From: Arthrobacter sp. B3I9
GTDB lineage: Bacteria; Actinomycetota; Actinomycetes; Actinomycetales; Micrococcaceae
NCBI RefSeq assembly: GCF_030816935.1
Contig: NZ_JAUSYO010000001.1
Location: 3,534,001 to 3,598,000 of the forward strand
Direction of reading: 5' to 3'
Length of the DNA: 64,000 nt
This document shows, in pieces, positions 1 through 10,161 of this stretch; the first letter of the stretch is position 1; each line of letters starts with the position of its first letter. A program made the translations under genes and the position numbers. Under the pieces are notes generated by a model. The model worked only from the letters and a program-made list of their open reading frames with translations, made no database searches and was not told the origin of the DNA.

Positions 1-1000
1 GTTTAAGGCTTTTGACGAGCTCGGCGTCCCCGAATCGTCGGAGTCAGGGCAAAGCCATGTGGACGAGTCCGGACTCCAGCGCGTTGCTGACGATCTCACC
101 GGCCTGCACGCCAAGGCCTACTTCTGCGACTACGACCACCATACTTACGCGCTTCTCGGGTCTGCCAACGCCACCGAAGCAGGTTTCACCAGGAACGTGG
201 AGTTCCTGCTGGAAATGCGGGGAGCCAAGAAACGCCTGGGGGTGCAGCGCATCCGGGAGAGCCTCAAGGACGTGCCCTTCGCCGACTATCTGGGCGCCGG
301 CGGCGCAGCCCGACCGGAAGAAGACGTGGCCGCCTTCCGGCTGGAGAACGCCCTGCGCGACGCAGCAGCGCAACGATTCCTCCTCGACGCCGTCCCCGAG
401 GGCGACGCCAAAAACAACTTCGCGGTGACGGTCTCGCATGACTGGTCGCCGAAGCCCGAGTTCACCGCGAAGTTGCGTCTCCTTTCGCTCCCCCAGCCGA
501 GCGCCGTCGTCGAGCCCTCCGGGGGTCAGCACGCACACGCTTTCCACGCCATACCGCTGGCAGACGTAACCCCGTATCTGGTACTGACCATGGAGGACCC
601 GGCGGCCGGGCTGTCCAAGAGCACGGTGATTCAGGGCGTCCTGCGCACCGATCCTGCCGGGCGCCTGGATGAGATCATCGCCCGTCAGCTGGACGACCCG
701 CAAAAGCTCCGGCAGTTTCTGCTGTTGTTCCTTACCCCCGAGGACGCCCTTCCGGGGTCGGGGACTGGCGCCGGATGGTTCGCCGGTTCAGGGTTCGGCG
801 ACGGATCCACCGCCGGACTGTTCGAAGCGATGGTCGGCGCCATGGCGGGTCCGGACGCCGGTTCGGTTTTCCCGGATCTGAAGGTAGTCATGGACCGGCT
901 GCTCGCTCTTCGCGGCGATGACCCGGAGATTCAGCAGCTGCACGCGCTCTGGACGGCAGCCACCGAAGCATTGGAAATTGGGGAACTTCATGGGGTTTGA
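1..1000 (+). CDS. Phospholipase D-fold protein, 5' end cut off by window
   Basis: The reading frame is open from base 2, so the start lies upstream of the window; about 332 codons are present. Near the beginning sits a PLD-type HKD motif: HAKAYFCDYDHHTYALLGSAN, i.e. H-x-K, a downstream acidic stretch and G-S-x-N. This is the catalytic signature of the phospholipase D nuclease superfamily. The remaining 250 residues match no domain I recognise. The gene overlaps the following SNF2-like helicase by 11 bases, so the two are probably made together. PLD-helicase pairs are common in antiviral loci (for example DISARM uses both folds), so a nuclease role in phage defence is likely, but the specific system cannot be named because the upstream genes are missing. 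Only one HKD is visible here; a second may lie in the missing N-terminus. Confidence 0.8.
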   Translation, partial: FKAFDELGVPESSESGQSHVDESGLQRVADDLTGLHAKAYFCDYDHHTYALLGSANATEAGFTRNVEFLLEMRGAKKRLGVQRIRESLKDVPFADYLGAGGAARPEEDVAAFRLENALRDAAAQRFLLDAVPEGDAKNNFAVTVSHDWSPKPEFTAKLRLLSLPQPSAVVEPSGGQHAHAFHAIPLADVTPYLVLTMEDPAAGLSKSTVIQGVLRTDPAGRLDEIIARQLDDPQKLRQFLLLFLTPEDALPGSGTGAGWFAGSGFGDGSTAGLFEAMVGAMAGPDAGSVFPDLKVVMDRLLALRGDDPEIQQLHALWTAATEALEIGELHGV

Positions 1001-4000
1001 GGCAACGCCCGCGCTGGATGGATTGAGGGGTTTCCAGCGCCGCACCGTGGAACATGTCTTCAAGCGTCTCTACCTGGACGACCAGCCGGCGGACCGCTTC
1101 CTTGTCGCGGACGAGACCGGGCTGGGTAAGAGCATGGTGGCCCGCGGCGTCATCGCCAAGGCCATTGAGATGCTCGACCGGCCCGACTCCGGGGTGAACC
1201 GCATCGACGTCGTCTATGTCTGCTCCAACGCTGACCTGGCCAGGCAGAACCTCAGCCGGCTGAACGTCACCGGGCAAAAGGACATCATCGAGTCCGGCCG
1301 GCTCACACTGCTACCCACCGAGCTGGCCAAGCTCAACGCTCTGGCCGCGCCGGGAACACGGAAGCGCGTCGACTTCATCTCGCTGACCCCGGGCACGTCA
1401 TTCAACGTGGGCGGAGCAACGGGCCAGGCGAAGGAACGCGCCGTGCTCTTCCGCATTATCGCGCAGCTTGGCGTGATCAGCGAGGAACAGCACGACGACG
1501 CCGTCGAGCTCCTTCGTGCGGGCGCATCCCCACAGAACTTCGCGCGCCGCGTCCAGTACATGCACGAGCAGTTCCCGGACGGTTTCTCGGTCCCTGTCCG
1601 GAACCGCTTCCGCACGCTGGCGCACCAAAGCGGCAACCTCCCGGCGTTCCGCAAGGCCCTGCGCGAGGCGGCGCGCGATGGGGCGGAGACCGTCCGGCCG
1701 CGCATGAGCTCCATAATCGGCGGGCTCCGGGGAGACCTGGCCCAGGCTGGGCTGGATTGCCTGGAACCTGATCTGATCATCTTGGACGAGTTCCAGCGCT
1801 TCCGCGATTTGCTCTACTCCCCCGGCTCCGCGCCCGACGACGAGGATTCGGCGGCAGAACTGGCCAGGCAGTTCCTGAATTACAAGGGCGCCAAACTGAT
1901 CCTTCTCTCGGCCACGCCGTACAAGGCGCACACCGGTGCGAACGAGGAAGACGGTGACGACCACGCAGCCGATTTCCGGCAGCTGCTGCGTTTCCTGAGC
2001 AGCGAACGGCCGGGGTACATGGAAGGACTCGAGGCTGATCTCGACGGCCGCCGGACCCAACTCCTGAGGCAGGTCCCGGACGATGCCCTGACGCACCGCA
2101 TCGAGGACGGCCTGAAGCTGTTCATGAGCCGCACGGAGCGGCCCCAGCTGGGCAAAGACGACATGCTGTCCGTGATCGAGATGGCGCCGACGGACGTCCG
2201 GGCCGGAGACCTCACCAGCTACAAGTCCCTCTCCGCGTTGTTCCGGGCAGCGCGCACCGGCAATCCGATGGAGTACTGGAAATCCGTGCCGATGTTCGCG
2301 CACTTCCTCACCGACTACAAAGTCGGCAGGATGCTGGACGGCAGGATTCAATGCGACCGGGAAGCCGTTGACCCGGTGCTGCCGGCCCTAACCACCATCG
2401 ACCCTGAGGCATATCGCCGGTACGGCGCCGTGGAGACTGACAACGCCAAATTCAGGGCCGTGCGTGAGCACACGGTCGGCCGAGGCTGGTGGAAGCTGCT
2501 GTGGATGCCGCCGTCGCTCCCCTATGTCGAGCCTTCCGGCGCGTTCGCCCAGGTGGGTCAGGACGTCACCAAGCAGCTGGTCTTCTCCGCGTGGAACGCC
2601 GCCCCGACGGCGATCACCACAATGCTGTCCTACGAGGCCGAGCGGCAGATTCTCGAGGGGTCGCCGCTGCATGGTGAAAACACGGCTGAGGCCCGCAAGC
2701 GTTTCCGTGGCAGGCTCCGGTTCCGCGTCCGCGACGGCGAGCCCCAGGCCATGTCCACGCTCGCGCTGTTCATTCCGCATGCGGCCCTGGCGCTGGTCGG
2801 TGACCCGCTGGAGAGCGCCTCAATGAGCGGCGCCCCGGTGCCCAGAGACGCCGTGCGGGAAGCCGCTGCAGAGGCCGGCAGGGCCATGGCGGGCAGCGTC
2901 GCCGTCGACCCGGCCAGCCGCCTCGGTACCTGGGCGTCCTACTTCTCCGTGCTCGGCGCCCTGCCGGCAGAGTGGAACGATGGCGCGAAGCTGGTCAGGC
3001 GTGAGCTGCGGCAGCTGGACGAGTACACCCAGCAGCAGGGCAAAGCCTCGGACAGCGGGGAAGCCGAGGAGGAGGGCGGCTCCGAGGCAGGGCTCTACTT
3101 GGCCCACGTTGACCGGATGCTGGAGGCAGCGGCCAGTGAACCGGCGGGCTGGGAGGACGGGATTGAAGACCTGGCCGTCAACTCCCCCGCCAACTGCCTC
3201 TACCGTGCCCTGAAGCGCGTGCTCCCGGACGACTTCGACGGCACTGAGCTGTGGAAGGCCTCCGTGTTTGCGGCAAGCGGCCTGCGCACGCTGTTCAACC
3301 GGCTCGACGCCACGGAGCTGCTGGACAAGCTCTATCCCGAAGGCGACTACTGGCAGAAGGTCCTGCGCTACTGCGAAGCCGGAAACCTTCAGGCCGTGCT
3401 GGACGAATACGTCTTCCAGCTCCGCAGCCAGCAGGCGCCCGGGGAGATCACCAGCGAGCAGCTGTGGGCGCTAGCCGATGACATCCGGCGTTCACTGTCC
3501 ATCAAGCCGGCGCAGATGCTCGCGAAGTATCCGGACGGTTCGCACGAGGATCTCCGCATGGGCAGCCGCTTCGCTGTGCGGTACAGCAACGCCAAGACCG
3601 ACGACGGCGACAGCAACCGTATGCCCGACGTCCGCCGGGCCTTCAACAGCCCCTTCTGGCCATTCGTTCTGGCCTCGACGTCGGTCGGCCAGGAGGGTAT
3701 CGACTTCCATTGGTGGGCGCACTCGGTCATCCACTGGAACGTACCTGGCAACCCGGTTGATTTCGAACAGCGCGAGGGCCGGGTACACCGGTATCTGGGC
3801 CACGCGGTGCGGAAGAACGTGGCTTGTCGGCATGGTCGCGACGTTCTGAAGCCGGGCGTCACCGATCCTTGGCAGTCCCTCTTCAGGGCGGCCGCAGACT
3901 CGGTCGCGGCTCTGACCGAGAATGGGACCCACGAGTTTGCTCCCCAATGGATCTACCGGGGAAAGCACAAGATCGAGCGGCGGCTTCTAGACCACCCGTT

Positions 4001-4142
4001 GAGCCGCGACGTGCCGCGAACCAAGCAGATGCTTGCTGGACTCGCGAAGTACCGGCTGACGCTGGGTCAGGCTCGGCAGGATGATCTGCTGGGGTTGATT
4101 AAGGACGGGAGCGAAATACAGCCGCTAAATCTGCGGCCGTAA
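990..4142 (+). CDS. SNF2/RapA-like superfamily II helicase, defence-associated
   Basis: 1050 residues. Helicase motifs are clear: motif I ADETGLGKS (residues 40-48), motif II DEFQ (about 266-269, a DEAH-box variant), motif III SATP (about 308), and motif VI QREGRVHRYLGH (about 927-938) preceded by the motif V-like GIDFH. The long insertion between the two RecA-like lobes is typical of large defence helicases rather than chromatin remodellers. The start chosen is ATG 990, with GGGGA 7 bases upstream; it overlaps the PLD gene, and an earlier in-frame start at 918 would lie well inside that gene without need. Role: ATP-driven DNA or RNA translocation working with the upstream PLD nuclease. The general family is certain; the assignment to a named defence system is not. 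Confidence 0.85.
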   Translation: MGFEATPALDGLRGFQRRTVEHVFKRLYLDDQPADRFLVADETGLGKSMVARGVIAKAIEMLDRPDSGVNRIDVVYVCSNADLARQNLSRLNVTGQKDIIESGRLTLLPTELAKLNALAAPGTRKRVDFISLTPGTSFNVGGATGQAKERAVLFRIIAQLGVISEEQHDDAVELLRAGASPQNFARRVQYMHEQFPDGFSVPVRNRFRTLAHQSGNLPAFRKALREAARDGAETVRPRMSSIIGGLRGDLAQAGLDCLEPDLIILDEFQRFRDLLYSPGSAPDDEDSAAELARQFLNYKGAKLILLSATPYKAHTGANEEDGDDHAADFRQLLRFLSSERPGYMEGLEADLDGRRTQLLRQVPDDALTHRIEDGLKLFMSRTERPQLGKDDMLSVIEMAPTDVRAGDLTSYKSLSALFRAARTGNPMEYWKSVPMFAHFLTDYKVGRMLDGRIQCDREAVDPVLPALTTIDPEAYRRYGAVETDNAKFRAVREHTVGRGWWKLLWMPPSLPYVEPSGAFAQVGQDVTKQLVFSAWNAAPTAITTMLSYEAERQILEGSPLHGENTAEARKRFRGRLRFRVRDGEPQAMSTLALFIPHAALALVGDPLESASMSGAPVPRDAVREAAAEAGRAMAGSVAVDPASRLGTWASYFSVLGALPAEWNDGAKLVRRELRQLDEYTQQQGKASDSGEAEEEGGSEAGLYLAHVDRMLEAAASEPAGWEDGIEDLAVNSPANCLYRALKRVLPDDFDGTELWKASVFAASGLRTLFNRLDATELLDKLYPEGDYWQKVLRYCEAGNLQAVLDEYVFQLRSQQAPGEITSEQLWALADDIRRSLSIKPAQMLAKYPDGSHEDLRMGSRFAVRYSNAKTDDGDSNRMPDVRRAFNSPFWPFVLASTSVGQEGIDFHWWAHSVIHWNVPGNPVDFEQREGRVHRYLGHAVRKNVACRHGRDVLKPGVTDPWQSLFRAAADSVAALTENGTHEFAPQWIYRGKHKIERRLLDHPLSRDVPRTKQMLAGLAKYRLTLGQARQDDLLGLIKDGSEIQPLNLRP

Positions 4143-4256
4143 CTAGGCAAAAACATCATTTGCCTCCGCGTTGCGGCCAAACTGCACCAATCTTAGATGT
4201 TCGAAGGATAGGTTTAGGCGGGAACCTTTAGGAACAAAACATTTAGTCACTGCAGG

Positions 4257-4970
4257 ATGCCACAGGAAGTAGAGTCGTTCGTGATCGATCCAGATGCCCC
4301 ATTGCCAGATGACGTTTACGGACGGCTGCCCAGCCGGGCACAAGTCCTAGGCCATGCGGTATCCGTTGATGCTGCCCGCTGGCAAAAGGAGCTTTCCGCT
4401 CGGGGGCTTATGGCTCCAGTCGGCAAACTCCATGGGGCTGGTCTCGTGCAGCTGACGCGCGGCGACGTCTTTTCCGTCGCCGATCAAGTGCCCTCCCCCG
4501 AATCCGCTATTCAACTCCTCTGGTACTCCCTTGCTTGGGGCCTCGGTACCCGCGCGCCTAGACTTCATGCTCGCCTTGACGGTGTTGCCGAGGACGAGGG
4601 TAAAGCCGCAGATCTCCTCACAGAAGCGTGGGAGGTGGTGCGTAGCGGGGCAGACGCCGAGAAAGCATACTCCGTTCTCACAACTGACAAGGGAAGAGGC
4701 CGCATCAAGTGGCTGGGCCGTGCATTCTCGACGAAATTCCTATACTTCGCACAGGGATCCACCGCAGTGCCCAACTCCCTAATTCTTGACGAGGTGGTTG
4801 CGACGAATCTCCGCCCCACCGCATGGCCAAGCGCCCCGACGACGGCTTGGTGGCCAAGCACGTATGGCTCATATTGCTTGCTCATGAAAAATTGGGCGGA
4901 AAAAGCTGAACTCCGGTCCGGAAATGAAACGAGTCCCGACCAAATCGAATTGGCTGTGTTCAAGAGCTGA
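4257..4970 (+). CDS. OGG-fold (8-oxoguanine glycosylase-like) DNA glycosylase
   Basis: 237 residues. The segment RIKWLGRAFSTKFLYFA (about 149-165) followed by LILDEVVATNL (about 175-185) resembles the helix-hairpin-helix and catalytic region of OGG-fold proteins. K160 and D178 are 18 residues apart, close to the catalytic Lys-Asp spacing of known OGG/HhH-GPD enzymes, so a bifunctional base-excision activity is plausible. The family reference is from memory and no search was possible. The gene has a weak RBS (CAGG directly before ATG 4257). It lies 114 bases after the helicase on the same strand, inside a defence island; a glycosylase here could attack modified phage bases rather than repair host DNA, which is inference. 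GC content is visibly lower than in neighbouring metabolic genes, which fits recent transfer. Confidence 0.6.
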   Translation: MPQEVESFVIDPDAPLPDDVYGRLPSRAQVLGHAVSVDAARWQKELSARGLMAPVGKLHGAGLVQLTRGDVFSVADQVPSPESAIQLLWYSLAWGLGTRAPRLHARLDGVAEDEGKAADLLTEAWEVVRSGADAEKAYSVLTTDKGRGRIKWLGRAFSTKFLYFAQGSTAVPNSLILDEVVATNLRPTAWPSAPTTAWWPSTYGSYCLLMKNWAEKAELRSGNETSPDQIELAVFKS

Positions 4971-5158
4971 CCGCCAGCAACTTCCTTCGTAGCTCCAACC
5001 GTGCAACTGCTCGTGCTGGGGTCCAAGCAGAAGCATCGGATTCACCGAAATGAAGCGACGTAGCCAAGACGGCGCCTTTCCCGGCCATAACGGAACCAAA
5101 ATGTCCGTGCCAGTGGGTAGCCTGACTTCGATAACAGGATTTCAATACTGGGGGAACA

Positions 5159-6916
5159 ATGAGTGGGCTCGACGAAGAGCAGCAGGCGGCGCTGCGGAAA
5201 TTCAAGCAGGACGTGCTGGGGGTCGCAATCGAAGAACGGGTGGTGCCCCCGACGGCTCCTCCTACATCAGCTGAACGACCCCGTCGAGAGCGTAGTCCGC
5301 GGACGACGGCCGCTACCCTAAAACCCCGCTCCAAAGCTCCCCGGCCCACAGTTCTGATCAGCGACGTTGTCAGCGAGTCAGGGCTGCCCTTGAAGGTACT
5401 CATTGAAGAGTCGCGCCGTTCAGGGATCAAGCTGACTGCATCGCCTGGCCGCACCCGCTTGTTCGCAGAGGAAGCCGAGCACCTCCGGCGTTTTGCGGCG
5501 CTAAGGGCAGCAAGACCACCACTGACCGCCAGCACGTACGTGCCCGACCCCGAGGGCCGTATATCTCTAGAGGACTACGACCGGTTGGAACCGCGGTTCG
5601 CGGCAAAATTGCTCGTGTGGGGTTACCTACCCGTGCGAAAGGAGCTTAAATCGTTTCCGAACCGGTCCTGGGCTGGGGTAGTCCGACACCACCGGCGGCT
5701 CGAAGTCCTCAGAATGCAAAAGGAACGCGAGGCCGCCACCTTGCGGCGATTGAATGGCAATCCTTTCGGTTCGCTCCCCAGTTCCGAACCTCTGCCGACG
5801 ACTGGTCCGGCTGCCGAGGCGAAGCCGTCGAAAGGGCCTGCCATTGCGGTATCGAGTCCCGTGGCAACAGAAATCAAACGCCAACTCGACGCCCGCCGGC
5901 ACCGGCGAGAAATCGACCCCGAAGCCAAGCCTGAACCCGTCGGCATCAAGGTCGCGACACCACACACCGATCCCATAGCCACGTCCATCGGCCCCGGAAA
6001 CCCAGCCCTGGAAGAACTGCAGCTGACCCTTAGCGCTTTTGCCCCGAAGGACCACCCCGTCTTCTTCGAAGGCTTGGCTGCCGCCTTGGCGTTGGACGAT
6101 CGCAATGTCAAAGCGATGTCCGCCAACGCCAACTCGCTCAATCTCACAGACCGGGCTCTCCGGGACCTGATCCGCCTTGTCTGCACAGGGAAGTTCGGCC
6201 TATTCGCCTACCACGACGTTAGCAACACTCTCCGGTCGGCCGCTCGGAGGAACAGCTTGAACGCGTCACCGGTTGCGATGAAGAACGCCCTCACAAATTT
6301 GCGCCCAATGCATACCGGTGTCCTGACAGACGCCGGCAAAAACCGCTTCGTATTCTGGCACGTGGAGCAGGACGGAACGCAGCTGGCTGTCATCACTTTC
6401 GGGGCTATGTCAGATTGGGTTCAAGGAATGCGGGCCGGCCAATACGTCCCCCTGCGCGGACGGCTGATCAGTGTGTCACGCCATGCAAAGCTGACCGAAG
6501 TGGGCCGGGAGGACGCCCAGTTCATGGTCGAGGCAGCACTCAAGCTTCGGAAGGGCATCCACGTCCGCCGGAGCTCGCCGGTATCCTCTGAACCTCGAGG
6601 ACGGAACTACCTCGACAACCGCACGACCGCGCCTCAACGCACCCTCACATACAAACCGCACAGCGACTGGTTGATTCCTGTGGTCGTCGAGAATGGCTTT
6701 GCCACAGCCGGTCTCCAGGAAGGGTTCTTCTCCAATCACGGCGGTAGAAGCGCCCACGAAGTCCGCGAGTTCTACCGGCGGGCGCCCGGCACCTCGTGGA
6801 ACGCGCCGAAGACAGTACAGGTGAGTGCCCACACGCGCGGCGGCTACGAAGTCGGCGACATCGGATTCATGCCTACAGTCACGATCATGCGAGAAATGGA
6901 CGCTCACTTGACTTAG
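5159..6916 (+). CDS. Protein of unknown function with IF2-N-like motif, defence island
   Basis: 585 residues; I do not recognise the family. ATG 5159 has GGGGGA 6 bases upstream. Residues about 60-105 (ISDVVSESGLPLKVLIEE and the following stretch ending LFAEEAEHLRRF) look like the small helical IF2-N or MerR-like fold that reads a hydrophobic pattern, possibly nucleic-acid binding. Residues 120-280 are basic and proline-rich, probably disordered. The C-terminal 300 residues look globular and contain several aromatic/arginine-rich patches (e.g. FGLFAYHDVSN, RNRFVFWH-like). No signal peptide, membrane helix or catalytic motif is evident. It ends 2 bases before the stop codon of the convergent DUF3427 helicase. 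Its position between defence genes suggests, but does not show, an immune role. Confidence 0.7.
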   Translation: MSGLDEEQQAALRKFKQDVLGVAIEERVVPPTAPPTSAERPRRERSPRTTAATLKPRSKAPRPTVLISDVVSESGLPLKVLIEESRRSGIKLTASPGRTRLFAEEAEHLRRFAALRAARPPLTASTYVPDPEGRISLEDYDRLEPRFAAKLLVWGYLPVRKELKSFPNRSWAGVVRHHRRLEVLRMQKEREAATLRRLNGNPFGSLPSSEPLPTTGPAAEAKPSKGPAIAVSSPVATEIKRQLDARRHRREIDPEAKPEPVGIKVATPHTDPIATSIGPGNPALEELQLTLSAFAPKDHPVFFEGLAAALALDDRNVKAMSANANSLNLTDRALRDLIRLVCTGKFGLFAYHDVSNTLRSAARRNSLNASPVAMKNALTNLRPMHTGVLTDAGKNRFVFWHVEQDGTQLAVITFGAMSDWVQGMRAGQYVPLRGRLISVSRHAKLTEVGREDAQFMVEAALKLRKGIHVRRSSPVSSEPRGRNYLDNRTTAPQRTLTYKPHSDWLIPVVVENGFATAGLQEGFFSNHGGRSAHEVREFYRRAPGTSWNAPKTVQVSAHTRGGYEVGDIGFMPTVTIMREMDAHLT

Positions 6917-6918
6917 TA

Positions 6919-9900
6919 CTACTGCGCTACTGCAGCTGCCGTCGCAAATACATCCGCCGGCATGGGCCGGTGTAGCTTCCAGGTGATGGCAATCGGCTTC
7001 TCGCCCGAGTGCTGCACATAGTCCACCTGCCCTAGACACGTGTACGGAACGGTCAGCCCGGTCTCATCCTCTGACGTGTCCCGGGTGAAGATGAGGATCT
7101 TCGAGCTGTGCGCGGCCCGATCCAGGTACCGCCTGCCCGTCCGGCTTCTGGGCGAGGTCGCGTTCTGCGATTCCCAGTGGAACAGTTCCGGGCTGATGGC
7201 GTAGTCCTTGTACATGGTGGTGGCCGAGTGCTTCTTGTCGTCCTTGTTGAGCGTGACGAAGAAGGCGTCCGTGGAAGTTGCAGGGCACCAGGCCACGCCC
7301 TCGCGGTGCTGCACATTCTTGCCGAGCTCCAGCGACCCGTACTGCAGCGCCGCCAGGACCTCTTCTCGCCGGTAGGTCGCATGGGACAGCAGCGGAACGT
7401 GCTGCAGCCCGGCGCCCAAGCCCTTGGCAGCGTGCTTTGACCCGGCCACTCCAAGGGCCACGACCTGGCGGATCTCGCTGCAGACATACTGGTAGCCGCG
7501 CAGGTAGTCCAGGCCGGCGTCGTACGACTGGAACCCGCCGCCGTCGTCCCAGAGTGTGTAGAAGAGCATGCGGGCGAACGTCTGTTCCCGTATGCCCAGC
7601 TCCGCGTAGCGGGGCGCGTCGGCGGCGACGAGCATCGAGTACGCCTCGGCTCGTTCGGGATCGTCAACGTGGATCAGCGCGGCCATCCGGCCGAGGAGCT
7701 TCTTCTCGTCGGCGTCGGAGAGTTCACGAATTCTTCCGCTGAGGACCTCCTCCAACGGCGAGAACCCCTCGATCAGGCCTGCCTGGCGCAGATATGCGGT
7801 CCAGGAGTCCCTAGTCGACCGGTAGATCGACTTCACGTCGTTTCCGGACCGCTCCAAGTACTTTTCAAGTTCCGTCTCCGCGTATGAGGCAATGTCCCGG
7901 ACCAGCTGGCCGCGGTTGAACCGCAGTTGCGCCTTAATGTTGTTCAGCACCACCTGCTGCGCCACCCGGTCCAGCACGATCTGCGAGCCCGACGGCAAGT
8001 ACGGGAACTCGTCCTCGACAGCTTTCTCCAGCTCCTTGCGCCCGTAGCCGGTAAGCGCCCGGTAGCGCAGGTCGAAGCGGAACTCGCGGCGCTGCTGGCC
8101 GATGAAGTCCAGGACGGTCAGCACCGCCTTGCCTTCGGCGCGGCGCAGCCCGCGCCCCAGCTGCTGGAGGAAGATCGTGGCGCTCTGCGTGGGCCGGAGC
8201 ATCAGAATGGTGTCCACCTGCGGCAGGTCCAGGCCTTCGTTGAAGAGGTCGACGGCGAAGATGCAGTTGATCTCGCGTGCGGCGAGACGCTTCAGAGCCG
8301 CCGCCCGACCGGCGTCGTCGGTGCTGCCGTCGACGGCGACGGAGGCGATGCCGGCGCGGTTGAAGACGTCGGCCATGTAGTGGGCGTGCTGGACCGAAAC
8401 GCAGAAGCCGATGGCTCGCATCTGCTCCGTGCTGGTGACCTTGTCGCGGAGTTCGCGGATCATCTTCGCGGCGCGGGCGTCGTTGCCGGTATAGAGGTTG
8501 TTCAGCTGCGCGGTGTCGTAGTTGCCGCGCTTCCATTCCAGCTGGCTGAGGTCGACGTCGTCCGACACGCCGAAGTAGTGGAACGGCACCAGCAGATCGG
8601 CGTCCAGGGCGTCCCAGAGGCGCAGTTCGCTGGCGGTGCGGCCGTCGAAGAACTGCTGGGCGACGTCGACGCCGTCGCCGCGTTCCGGCGTGGCGGTCAG
8701 CCCAAGGAGCTGCTGCGGCTGCAGGTGGTCCAACAGCCGGCGGTAGGTGGGCGCCATGGCGTGGTGGAATTCGTCGATGACGACGACGTCGAAGAAGTCC
8801 GGTTTCATCTGTTCAATGCCGAGGGAGGACAGCGACTGGACCGAGGCGAAGATGTGTTTCCACTGCCCGGGTTTGTGCTCGCCGACGTAGAGCTCGCCGA
8901 AGGCGCCGTCCTGCATGACATCACGGTAGGTGCGCATGGCCTGCTTAAGGATTTCTTGCCGGTGGGCGACGAACAACAGCTTCAGATCGCGGCCGGCGTC
9001 CTCGCAGAGGCGCTTGTAGTCCAGGGCGGCGATAACGGTTTTGCCGGTACCAGTGGCGGCGACCAGGAGGTTGTGGTTGAAGCCTTTGACCCGCTCCGCT
9101 TCCAGGTCTTCGAGCATCTCCTCCTGGTGGAGGTAGGGCTGAACTTCGAGCCCGGTGGCTGCCCCGGGGATTGCCGTGCGCCGGCCGCCGTTCCGTTCCA
9201 GGGCGGCGTCAAGTTTTTCGCCGTCGCGTTCCGGGTCGTAGCTTTGGAAGGCGCGCTGCTCCCAGTAGCTGTCGAAAGTGACCTCGAACTTGTGCAGGAG
9301 TGCGGGCGTGCCGACGGCGCTGAGCCGAACGTTCCATTCGAGGCCGTCGAGGAGAGCCGCCTGGCTGAGGTTGGAGCTGCCGACGTAGGCGGTGTCGAAT
9401 CCTGAGTCGCGGCGGAACAGCCAGGCCTTGGCGTGCAGCCGGGTGGCCTGGGTTTCGTAGCTGATCTTCACTTCGGGCGCCGTAGCGGTTGACGAGTTCG
9501 TCGATGGCCCGGCGCTCCGTGGCGCCCATGTAGGTGGTGGTGATGACCCGCAGTTTGGCGCCGCGTTCCTTGAGCTCCTCAAGCGCCGGATGCAGCAGGC
9601 GGAGGCCTGTCCAGCGGACGAAGGCACAGAGCAGGTCTACCGTGTTCGCGGACTCGATCTCGGTGCGCAACTCCGCTGCGAGGTTTGGATCGTCCTTGTT
9701 GTTGGTCAGGAGGGCGGAGTCGCTCAGCTTGGTGGTGGGACGGCGGAGATTGCGGCGCTTGAGCGTGTCTGGGCGGTGGAGGGACTGGAGCTGGGCGGGG
9801 CCGGGTGCGATGCGGTCTGTGGTGTTCAATTCCTGGAGGAGCCGGTTGGCCAGACCAACTCTGTCTCCCGGTTTGGCTGCCGTCATGACCTGACGGACTG

Positions 9901-10075
9901 CCTCTGCCACGTGGCGAGAGAGGATGTCAGGAGTATCCTCGTCTTCTATGTCAGTGAAGACCGGCAGCAACCCTGTTCGTTGGCTCAACCGGTTGTCGAG
10001 TGCGTCCGTGTTGAGAAGTTCGTACAGCCCCTCGGGCAACTGATCAGTTGCCTCTCCCCCAATGAAATTAGTCAC
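6919..10075 (-). pseudogene. PLD-nuclease/DEAD helicase/DUF3427 protein, split by one frameshift
   Basis: Two overlapping frames (10075 down to about 9480, then about 9480 to 6919) together give a protein of about 1050 residues, the usual size of DUF3427 helicases. Order: N-terminal PLD-like domain with LHAKAWLFRRDSGFDTAYVG followed by SSN; helicase motifs VAATGTGKT, VVIDEFHHA, LTATPERGDG and QLGRGLRR; then the C-terminal DUF3427 domain. The N-terminal frame ends in ELVNRYGA and the downstream frame resumes at EVKISYET; removing one G from the run GGG at 9475-9477 (plus strand) restores one frame. Translation begins at GTG 10075 with no strong RBS. The family couples a nuclease to a translocase and is frequent in defence islands. 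The frameshift is either a real lesion or a homopolymer sequencing error; everything else in the gene looks intact. Confidence 0.85.
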
Positions 10076-10161
10076 TTCGCCAGGGTATTGGCCGGAGTCC
10101 GGACTACCAAACTTCTACTATCCGTGTCTGTCGGTATCTGATCTACAGTCCTGGAGGTCCA

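Noticed and set aside
7927..9405. Long plus-strand open frame (about 490 codons) opposite the DUF3427 helicase
   Set aside because: High-GC antisense shadow; valine/glutamate/alanine-rich with no domain or RBS, while the minus strand has clear helicase motifs.
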